A DNA stretch of 64,000 nt from Pelomonas baiyunensis (GTDB lineage Bacteria; Pseudomonadota; Gammaproteobacteria; Burkholderiales; Burkholderiaceae_C): contig NZ_JBIGIB010000003.1 in the NCBI RefSeq assembly GCF_043555935.1, forward strand, positions 496,001 through 560,000, given 5' to 3'. The position numbers and the translations under genes were made by a program. This document shows positions 57,141 through 64,000 of this stretch, piece after piece (positions within the stretch are counted from its first letter, which is position 1; every line of letters starts with the position of its first letter). The notes under the pieces are model-generated. The model was not told the DNA's origin and did not search any database. It worked only from the letters and a program-made list of their open reading frames with translations.

Positions 57141-58151
57141 TCAGCGCGCGGCCTGCTCGAAAAACTGCCAGATCACCGCGTTGGCGTCCAGCGCCTGCGA
57201 CGGCCCGGCCTTGCCGCGCCCGCCACCGGGCGCACCGGGCCAGCTGTGGCCGCCGGTGTCGGTGGTGCACAGCTGCACCTGCACGCCGCCGGCACAGCCG
57301 CGGTAGGCCTCGCAGTGGGCGCCCGGGCGGTCCAGCACCGGCTGCGGGGGGGCGGCGCACTGGTTGCGCTGCACCCAGCGGGCGATGGTGTCGGGCACGG
57401 ACACGAACTCCATCACCTTGCGGGTGTCGCGGAACGCGTTCGGCCCGGCACCGCCGCTGTAGAGCACGTGGTCGTCGTCGCGGGCGTGGATGTGCAGCAC
57501 GGCAATGGGGCGGCTGGGCTGGCACTGGGCGGTGGCGTCGGTGCCGGCCACAGAGGCCACGGCGCGGAACAGGTCGGCCGCGTCGCAGGCCAGCCGGTGG
57601 CTCAGCATGCCGCCGTTGGACATGCCGGTGGCAAACACCCGGCCGGCGTCCACGCGCCAGCGGGCTTGCACCGCGGCCACCACGGCGCGGGCGAAGGCCA
57701 CGTCGTCGCTGCCGCGGTCGCGCGCGCCGCCGCAGCAGCCGCCCGCGTTCCAGGTGGCGAACTTGCCGCCGGGAAAGCCGCTGTAGCCGTTCGGAAACGC
57801 CACGATGAAGCCGCCCACATCGGCCTGCCGCTGCAGCCCGTAGTGGGCGTCATCGGCCATGTGGGCCGCGTGGCCGCCGCCGCCGTGGAACGCCAGCACC
57901 AGCGGCGCGGGGCGTGCCGCGTCGTGGCCGGCGGGCAGGTGCACCAGCACCTCGCGGCCTTGCACCTTCAGCGTTTGCAGGCCACCGGGAGCGGCGTCGT
58001 CCGCCGGCGCGGCCGGCGCCTCGCGCTCGGCACGCCGCTGCTCGATGCGGGCCTTCAGGCGTTCGCGCAGCGTGTCTTGTGCGGTGGCAGGGCTGACCCC
58101 GGCCAGCGCGGCCAGCAGCACGGCCAGCGTGGGCAGCCAACGCGTGCCCAT
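57141..58151 (-). CDS. exported esterase of the PHB-depolymerase/CE1 type
   Basis: 336 residues. Signal peptide to SPATAQ (25), a charged stretch, then the alpha/beta-hydrolase: oxyanion region LAFHGGGGHAAHMADDA, nucleophile elbow FATGMSNGGMLSHRLACD, Asp in LHIHARDDDHVLYSGG and His in TGGHSWPGAPG. This is the LpqC/poly(3-hydroxybutyrate) depolymerase group, which includes feruloyl esterases, so the substrate is open. It starts three bases after the outer-membrane channel gene's stop and may belong to that transcript. Confidence 0.88.
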   Translation of the reverse strand: MGTRWLPTLAVLLAALAGVSPATAQDTLRERLKARIEQRRAEREAPAAPADDAAPGGLQTLKVQGREVLVHLPAGHDAARPAPLVLAFHGGGGHAAHMADDAHYGLQRQADVGGFIVAFPNGYSGFPGGKFATWNAGGCCGGARDRGSDDVAFARAVVAAVQARWRVDAGRVFATGMSNGGMLSHRLACDAADLFRAVASVAGTDATAQCQPSRPIAVLHIHARDDDHVLYSGGAGPNAFRDTRKVMEFVSVPDTIARWVQRNQCAAPPQPVLDRPGAHCEAYRGCAGGVQVQLCTTDTGGHSWPGAPGGGRGKAGPSQALDANAVIWQFFEQAAR

Positions 58152-58154
58152 GGC

Positions 58155-59528
58155 TCAGCGCGCCCCGCCGAGTGCGCGGTACAGCGCCACCAGGCTTTGC
58201 GCCCGCAGGCTTTGCACCTGCACCAGGCTTTGTTGCGCGGCAAAGAGCGAGCGCTGGGCGTCCAGCCGGTCCAGCGCGCTGGACACGCCGGCGGCGTAGC
58301 GTTGCTCGGCCGCGTCCAGGCGGCGGCGCTCGGCCTCCACCTGCGCAGCCAGGGCGCTGCGCTGCTCGGCCAGCGCGGAGCGGCTGCTCAGGCCGTCAGC
58401 CACCTCGCGGAACGCGGTCTGGATGGCCTTTTCGTACTGCGCCAGGGCTACTTCGCGCGCCGCGCGCACCGCGGCCAGGTTGGCGCGGTTGCGTCCGGCG
58501 TCGAACAGCGGCTGCACCAGCGCCGGGGCAAAGCTCCAGGCCGAGTTCTTGAACAGGTCTGACAAATGCCCGCTGGCGGTGCCGGCGCTGGCGGTCAGCG
58601 TGATGCGGGGCCAGAACGCGGCGCGGGCGGCGTCGATGTTGGCGTCCGCCGCCGCCAGCGCGAACTCGGCCTGGCGGATGTCGGGCCGGCGGGTCAGCAC
58701 CTCGGCGGGCAGGCCGGCGGGCAACTCGGCCAGGGGCTCGAACGCCGACACATCGCCGCGCGGCGCGGGCAGGTCTGCCGGCAGCGGGCCGCCCAGCAGC
58801 AGGGCCAGCGCGTTTTCGTCCAGCGCGCGTTGGCGTTGGGTCTGGGCCAACGCGGCGCGGGCCGCCTGCAAGGCGGACTCGGCCGAGCGCAGGTCCAGCT
58901 CGCCCGCCACGCCACCGTCAAAGCGTTGCTTCACCAGCGCCAGCGACTGCTCGCGCGTGGCCAGCGTGTCGCGGGTCAGGCGCAGCAGGGCCTCGTCGGC
59001 CTGCAGCGCAATTTCGGCCGTGGCCACGCTGGCCACCAACGCGGTGCGCACCGCCTGCTGGGCCGACTCGGCCGCCAGCACCTGGGCTGCTGCCGCGCTG
59101 CTCAGGCCACGCAGGCGGCCGAACAGGTCCAGCTCGTAGGCCGAGACCTGCACGCCGGCCTGGTACAGGCTGTTGATGCCACCGGCCGCCGTGGGCGTGC
59201 GCGAGCCGCTGAACACCGCGTTCACGGTGGGCCAGAGGTCGGCGTCGCGGGCGCTGGCCGTGGCGCGGGCCGACTCGATGTTCGCCACCGCCACCCGCAG
59301 GTCGCGGTTGCGTTCCAGCGCCAGCGGCATCAGCCGCTGCAGTCGCTCGCCCTGGAAGGCCTGGGCCCAGGGCAGTTCAGCCGCCACGGGGCCCGTGCCT
59401 TGCGGCGTGGTGAAGCCGGCGGGCAGGGCCGCATCGGCCGCCTCGCGGGCGGTCAGGCGGCGGGGCTCCGGCCCGGCGCAGGCGGCCAGCAGCAGGGCGG
59501 CGGCCAACAGGCTCAGCGTCGTCTTCAT
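58155..59528 (-). CDS. RND efflux outer-membrane lipoprotein channel (OprM/NodT family)
   Basis: 457 residues. Lipobox LLLAACAGPEP with Cys near 17. Two related halves, each with long helices: LVASVATAEIALQADEALLR, QRFDGGVAGELDLRSAESAL, and QRYAAGVSSALDRLDAQRSL. TolC-like channel that carries drugs from the RND pump across the outer membrane. Its start overlaps the pump gene stop by four bases (ATGA type). Confidence 0.93.
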   Translation of the reverse strand: MKTTLSLLAAALLLAACAGPEPRRLTAREAADAALPAGFTTPQGTGPVAAELPWAQAFQGERLQRLMPLALERNRDLRVAVANIESARATASARDADLWPTVNAVFSGSRTPTAAGGINSLYQAGVQVSAYELDLFGRLRGLSSAAAAQVLAAESAQQAVRTALVASVATAEIALQADEALLRLTRDTLATREQSLALVKQRFDGGVAGELDLRSAESALQAARAALAQTQRQRALDENALALLLGGPLPADLPAPRGDVSAFEPLAELPAGLPAEVLTRRPDIRQAEFALAAADANIDAARAAFWPRITLTASAGTASGHLSDLFKNSAWSFAPALVQPLFDAGRNRANLAAVRAAREVALAQYEKAIQTAFREVADGLSSRSALAEQRSALAAQVEAERRRLDAAEQRYAAGVSSALDRLDAQRSLFAAQQSLVQVQSLRAQSLVALYRALGGAR

Positions 59529-62500
59529 GCTTGGCCTCCGGTCGCGTCTTCCGCCTCGTGGGCGTCGCGTCGTCGCTGGCGTTCACTGCCCGGGAAGATG
59601 CGCCGCACCACCACGAAGAACACGGGCACCAGGAACACCGCCAGCACCGTGGCGGAAATCATGCCGCCCATCACGCCCGTGCCGATGGCTCGTTGGCTGG
59701 CCGAGCCCGCGCCACTGGCCAGCACCAGCGGCAGCACGCCGAGGATGAAGGCCAGCGAGGTCATCAAGATGGGCCGGAAGCGCAGGTGCGCGGCCTCGAT
59801 CACCGCCTCCACCACGCTGCGGCCCTGGGCCTGCAGCTCTTTGGCGAACTCGATGATCAGCACCGCGTTCTTGGCCGCCAGGCCAATGATGGTGATCATG
59901 CCGACCTTGAAGTACACGTCGTTCTCCAGCCCGCGGAAGGTGGCGCCCAGCACCACGCCCAGCACGCCCAGCGGCACCACCAGCAGCACGGCGAACGGGA
60001 TGCTCCAACTCTCGTACAGCGCGGCCAGGCACAGGAACACCGCCAGCAGCGAGAAGCCGAACAGGATGTAGGCCGTGGAGCCCGAGAGCTTTTCCTCGCG
60101 CGACTGGCCGGTCCATTCGAAGCCGAAGCCGTCGGGCAGCGTGGCCGCGATCTTCTCCATCTCGGCCATGGCCGTGCCGGTGGACACGCCCTTGGCCGGC
60201 TCACCCGCGATGCGCAGCGTGGGGTAGCCGTTGTAGCGCACGGTTTGCACCGCGCCGGTGATCCACTTGCTGCTGGCAAACGCGGCCAGCGGCACGGGCT
60301 GGCCGGCGTTGTTCTGCACGTTGAGCTTGAGCAGGTCTTCCGGCGTCATGCGGGCCTGTGCTTCGGCCTGCACCACCACGCGCTGCAGGCGGCCGGCGTT
60401 GGGGAAGTCGTTCACGTAGCTGGAGCCGAGCGAGGTGCCCAGCACCGCGTTGATGGACGCAATCGGCACGCCCAGCGCCAGGGCGCGTTCGCGGTCGATC
60501 TGCAGTTCCAGCTGGGCGGCGTCTTCCAGCCCGTCAGGCCGCACGGCCGCCAGCAGCGGGTTCTTGGCTGCGGCCGCCAGCAACTGGCCGCGGGCGGCCA
60601 GCAGCTCGGCGCGGGTGTGGGTGCCGCTGCGGTCTTGCAGGCGGAACGCGAAACCATTGGCGCGGCCCAGGTCGCGGATGGGGGGCGGGCTGACCGGGAA
60701 GATGATCGCGTCGCGGATCTTGCCCAGCGCGCCGAAGCTGCGCTGCACCAGCGCCTGCGCGGTGTGCTCGGCGCCCTTGCGCTCGTCCCAGGGCTTGAGT
60801 GTGACGAAGCCCAGCGCCGCGTTCTGGCCCGAGCCGGCGAAGCTGAAGCCCACCACGCTCACCATGCTCTCCACCTCGGGCTGCTTGAGCAGGTAGTCCT
60901 CGGCCTGCTGCATCACGGCCAGCGTGCGCTCCTGCGTGGCGCCCGGCGGCAGCTGCACGTTCACGAGGATGCTGCCCTGGTCCTCATTCGGCACGAAGGA
61001 GGTGGGCAGCTTCTGGAACATCAGCACGGCCACCGCAATCAGCGCGGCGTACAGCACCAGCCAGCGCGGCGCGCGGCGCAGCATGCGCGTCACGCCGTTC
61101 TCGTAGCGCTTGGCCATGGCCGCAAAGCCGCGGTTGAAGCGGCCGAAGAAGCCGGTCTTCTCGAGGTGGTGGCCGGCCTCCACCGGCTTGAGCAGCGTGG
61201 CGCACAGCGCTGGCGTGAGCGACAGCGCCAGGAAGGCCGAGAACGCGATGGCGCTCACCATCACCGCCGAGAACTGGCGGTAGATGTTGCCGATGGCGCC
61301 GCTGAAAAACGCCAGCGGCACGAACACCGAGATCAGCACCACCGTCACGCCGATGATGGCGCCGGAGATCTGGCCCATCGCCTTGCGCGTGGCCTTGAGG
61401 GGCGACAGCCCCTCTTCGCTCATGATGCGCTCGACGTTCTCCACCACCACGATGGCGTCGTCCACCACGATGCCGATCACCAGCACCATGCCGAACATGG
61501 TCAGCACGTTGATCGAGAAGCCCAGGGCCAGCAGCGTGGCGAAGCTGCCCAGCAGCGCAATCGGCACCACCAGCGTCGGAATCAGCGTGTAGCGGATGTT
61601 CTGCAGGAACAGGAACATCACCACAAACACCAACAGCACCGCCTCCACCAGCGTCTCCACCACCTGCGAGATGGAGATGTCGATGAACAGCGAGCTGTCG
61701 AAGGGAATCGCCGCCTTCACGCCGGCCGGGAAGTAGGGCTGCAGCTCCTTCAGGCGCTTCTTGACGGCGTCGGCCGTTTGCAGCGCGTTGGCCGAGGGGG
61801 CCAGCTGCACGCCAATGCCCACCGAGGGCTGGCCGTTGAGCCGGGTGGAGCGGCCGCCGTAGGTTTGCGCACCCAGCTCCACGCGGGCCACATCCTTGAG
61901 CCGCACGGTGGAGCCGTCAGCGTTCGCGCGCAGCACGATGTTGCCGAACTGCTCGGCGCTGGTGAGCTGTCCGCGCACCACCACGGTGGCGAACAGGCCT
62001 TGGCCGGGCAGGGCGGGTTGGTCGCCAATCGTGCCGGAGTCCACCTGCGCGTTCTGCGCGCGGATGGCGTCGTTCACGTCCTGCGGCGACAGGCGCAGCC
62101 CCTGCAGCTTGGCCGGGTCCAGCCAGATGCGCATGCCACGCTCGGTGCCGAACAGGCTGGCCTGGCCCACGCCCGGCACGCGCTGGATTTCCGGCAGCAC
62201 GGTGCGCGAGGCGTAGTCGCCCAGCGCGACCGGGTCGAACGCCGGGTTGTCGCTGGACAGGATGCCGAACAGCAGGAAGTTGGGGTTGGCCTTGTCCACC
62301 CGCACGCCCTGCTGGATCACCGCCGTGGGCAGGCGCGGCTGCGCGCGAGCCAGGCGGTTTTGCACGTCCACCTGCGCCAGGTCGGGGTTGGTGGCGGGGT
62401 CGAAGTTCAGCGTCAGCGAGCCGGTGCCGTCGGCCTGGCTCACGGCCTCCATGTAGATGAGGCCGGGCGAGCCATTCATCTCGCGCTCGATGATGCTGAT

Positions 62501-62683
62501 GACCGCGTCTTCCAGCGTCTGCGCCGAGGCGCCGGGGTAGGTGACCGACACCGAAATCGCCGGCGGCGCCACGGGCGGGTACTGCGCAATCGGCAGCTGC
62601 TTGACCGCCACCCCGCCGATCACGGCGATGAACAGCGCGAGCACCCACGCAAAGATGGGCCGGTTGATGAAAAACTGCGCCAT
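59525..62683 (-). CDS. RND multidrug efflux pump (AcrB/MexB, HAE1 type)
   Basis: 1052 residues, full length. Begins MAQFFINRPIFAWVLALFIA. Twelve-helix layout with two large periplasmic loops. Proton-relay Asp pair in GIVVDDAIVVVENVERIMSE (helix 4) is present; the Lys-containing LAAKNAVLIIEFAKELQAQG lies in helix 10. Motifs FGMVLVIGIVVDD, PVALAFFSG-like and RAIGTGVMGGMISATVLAVF fit the HAE1 drug-exporting subfamily. It lies seven bases after the adaptor gene's stop. No regulator gene is visible inside the window. Confidence 0.96.
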   Translation of the reverse strand: MAQFFINRPIFAWVLALFIAVIGGVAVKQLPIAQYPPVAPPAISVSVTYPGASAQTLEDAVISIIEREMNGSPGLIYMEAVSQADGTGSLTLNFDPATNPDLAQVDVQNRLARAQPRLPTAVIQQGVRVDKANPNFLLFGILSSDNPAFDPVALGDYASRTVLPEIQRVPGVGQASLFGTERGMRIWLDPAKLQGLRLSPQDVNDAIRAQNAQVDSGTIGDQPALPGQGLFATVVVRGQLTSAEQFGNIVLRANADGSTVRLKDVARVELGAQTYGGRSTRLNGQPSVGIGVQLAPSANALQTADAVKKRLKELQPYFPAGVKAAIPFDSSLFIDISISQVVETLVEAVLLVFVVMFLFLQNIRYTLIPTLVVPIALLGSFATLLALGFSINVLTMFGMVLVIGIVVDDAIVVVENVERIMSEEGLSPLKATRKAMGQISGAIIGVTVVLISVFVPLAFFSGAIGNIYRQFSAVMVSAIAFSAFLALSLTPALCATLLKPVEAGHHLEKTGFFGRFNRGFAAMAKRYENGVTRMLRRAPRWLVLYAALIAVAVLMFQKLPTSFVPNEDQGSILVNVQLPPGATQERTLAVMQQAEDYLLKQPEVESMVSVVGFSFAGSGQNAALGFVTLKPWDERKGAEHTAQALVQRSFGALGKIRDAIIFPVSPPPIRDLGRANGFAFRLQDRSGTHTRAELLAARGQLLAAAAKNPLLAAVRPDGLEDAAQLELQIDRERALALGVPIASINAVLGTSLGSSYVNDFPNAGRLQRVVVQAEAQARMTPEDLLKLNVQNNAGQPVPLAAFASSKWITGAVQTVRYNGYPTLRIAGEPAKGVSTGTAMAEMEKIAATLPDGFGFEWTGQSREEKLSGSTAYILFGFSLLAVFLCLAALYESWSIPFAVLLVVPLGVLGVVLGATFRGLENDVYFKVGMITIIGLAAKNAVLIIEFAKELQAQGRSVVEAVIEAAHLRFRPILMTSLAFILGVLPLVLASGAGSASQRAIGTGVMGGMISATVLAVFLVPVFFVVVRRIFPGSERQRRRDAHEAEDATGGQA

Positions 62684-62690
62684 GGTCGGG

Positions 62691-63950
62691 TCAGCCCTTG
62701 ATCACGGCGGAGGCGGCCGAAGCTGCCGATGCTGCGGATGCAGCCGGCGCTGCGCCGGAAGCGCCAGACGCGCCCGAAGCGGCCCCCGGCGGCGTCCACG
62801 GCACCGGGCGGGCCTTGCCGCCGGCGCGGGTTTTTTGCAGCCCGTCCACGATCACCTTCTCACCCGGCTTCAGGCCCGACAGCACCAGCGCGCGGCCGGT
62901 GGCCGGCGGGCCCAGCTTCACCGGCCGGGCGCTCACACCGCCGTCGTCGGCCACCACCAGCACCGTGTCGCCCTGCGGCGTGCGGGCCACCGCCTGCTGC
63001 GGCAGCCAGATGCCGTCGGCCACCTCGGCCTGCGCCAGGCGCACGCGCACGTACAGGCCCGGCAGCAACTGCCTTTGCGGGTTGGGCAGCTCGGCGCGCA
63101 GCGTGATCTGCCCGGTGGCCGGGTCCACGCTCAGGTCCGAGAACAGCAGCTTGCCCGGCTGCGCAAACACGCTGCCGTCTTCCAGCACCACCTGCACTGC
63201 CGCGGCTTCCTTGCCGGCGGCGCGCTGGATCTGGCCCGCCGCCAGTGCCTTGCGCAGCCGCATCACTTCCGCCGCGGGTTGCGTGAAGTTCACGTAGAGC
63301 TTATCCACCTGCTGCACCACGGCCAGCGGCGTGGCTTCCCCTTGGCCGACGAGCGCGCCTTCGGTCACCAGCGCGCGGCCGATGCGGCCGGCAATCGGCG
63401 CCGTGACGGTGGCGTAGCCCAGGTTGATCTGCGCGGTTTGCACCGCGGCCTTGCCGGCCTGCACATCGGCCGCGGCCTGCTTGGCGGCGGCTTGCGCGGC
63501 CAGCGCTTCTTGCGGGCTGACGGCCTGCGTCTTGGCCAGCGGCGCGTAGCGGTCGGCCAGGGCTTGGGCCTGCATCAGGTTGGCCTCGGCGCGGGCCAGC
63601 TGGGCCTGCGCGCTGGCCAGGGCGGCGCGGTAGGGCGCGGCGTCAATCTCGAACAGCGGCTGGCCGGCCTTCACGTCGGCGCCTTCGGTGAACACACGCT
63701 TTTGCAGGATGCCGGCCGCACGCGCCCGCACCTGCGCCACGCGGAAGGCTTCCAGCCGACCGGGCAGTTCGGTGGTCAGGTCGGCCCGGCCTGCGGCGGC
63801 GGTGACCACGCCCACCTCGGGCGGCGGCGGTGTGGCGGCGGCCGGCTGGCTGTTGGAGGGGCTGCACCCTTGCAAACCGGCGCCCAGCCCGGCGATCAGG
63901 AGGACGGACGCGCCCACGCGGGCGCTGTGACCCCATGCCAACTTCTTCAT
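62691..63950 (-). CDS. RND efflux periplasmic adaptor (membrane-fusion protein)
   Basis: 419 residues. Lipobox LGAGLQGCSPS, so a lipid-anchored adaptor. Lipoyl/barrel-sandwich and hairpin order: LPGRLEAFRVAQVRARAAGI, LFEIDAAPYRAALASAQAQL, YATVTAPIAGRIGRALVTEG, then beta-barrel with LYVRVRLAQAEV. The C-terminus is an Ala/Gly/Ser-rich low-complexity tail of ~30 residues. First gene of the three-gene efflux operon. The ATG at 63950 is chosen over a TTG three codons up. Confidence 0.94.
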   Translation of the reverse strand: MKKLAWGHSARVGASVLLIAGLGAGLQGCSPSNSQPAAATPPPPEVGVVTAAAGRADLTTELPGRLEAFRVAQVRARAAGILQKRVFTEGADVKAGQPLFEIDAAPYRAALASAQAQLARAEANLMQAQALADRYAPLAKTQAVSPQEALAAQAAAKQAAADVQAGKAAVQTAQINLGYATVTAPIAGRIGRALVTEGALVGQGEATPLAVVQQVDKLYVNFTQPAAEVMRLRKALAAGQIQRAAGKEAAAVQVVLEDGSVFAQPGKLLFSDLSVDPATGQITLRAELPNPQRQLLPGLYVRVRLAQAEVADGIWLPQQAVARTPQGDTVLVVADDGGVSARPVKLGPPATGRALVLSGLKPGEKVIVDGLQKTRAGGKARPVPWTPPGAASGASGASGAAPAASAASAASAASAVIKG

Positions 63951-64000
63951 TGCGTTCAAACCTGCGGTTCGCTCGCCACGCCCGGGGTGGGCGCAGCGCA

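Noticed and set aside
59531..62701. Open frame of 1056 codons antisense to the RND pump
   Set aside because: Exactly mirrors the pump gene, His/Gln/Arg-rich with no domain; shadow frame.
1..64000. CRISPR array
   Set aside because: No regularly spaced identical repeats of 24-40 bp were seen; the only tandem direct repeats found are short.

Overview
The window looks like a high-GC betaproteobacterial chromosome of the order Burkholderiales (Comamonadaceae or Sphaerotilaceae type). The evidence is tkt followed by gap, birA near a SPOR-like gene, an rsmB-DUF4390-NtrY/NtrX-like cluster, topB, proA and queC, all with strong G/C third-position bias. Genus cannot be fixed by reading alone.

Positions 1-31,480 are ordinary chromosome. 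In order they hold: a partial secreted Hcp-like gene, a hemerythrin-like protein, transketolase, a secreted two-repeat protein, GAPDH with a clear terminator, a subtilisin-like protease with a C-terminal sorting tail, a SPOR-like protein, biotin ligase overlapping a SET-domain protein, topoisomerase III, a sensor kinase, an AEC transporter, a fused M16 peptidase, a solute-binding-like protein and proA. Then come a GNAT gene broken by one stop codon, a roughly 700-bp cluster of inverted repeats beside the relic of a second DUF4139-type gene, the intact DUF4139-type gene, queC, a LemA-like gene, a thioredoxin-like gene, a BLUF photoreceptor directly behind folE, and the rsmB-DUF4390-NtrY-NtrX-like run.

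Positions 31,481-53,672 are an accessory block next to a complete tRNA-Phe(GAA) gene. The 3' end of that tRNA recurs at 41,044-41,094 (51 bp) and 53,627-53,672 (46 bp), so two integrative elements sit in tandem. Element 1 (about 9.5 kb) looks mobilizable: a tyrosine integrase, an excisionase-like protein, two small putative DNA-binding or zinc proteins, a MOBV-type relaxase, a 989-residue polyvalent protein, and a cargo operon of three unrecognised genes. Element 2 (about 12.6 kb) looks satellite-like: a prim-pol primase, a DUF3631 helicase-like protein, a second tyrosine integrase, a row of small genes separated by hairpins, a possible nuclease, and a low-GC two-gene module. That module (a DUF3696-type ATPase overlapping a protein with a PLD-like/MIT_C-like C-terminus) is the best candidate here for an undescribed defence system. 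A decayed 3' half of tRNA-Asn lies in the left part of element 2.

Positions 53,673-64,000 return to chromosome: a small secreted protein, an SGNH-like protein, an MFS transporter and a periplasmic thioredoxin behind two LacI-type palindromes, an esterase of the PHB-depolymerase type, and a tripartite RND efflux operon (adaptor, pump, outer-membrane channel) reading leftwards.

All family calls come from reading motifs; no database search was run.
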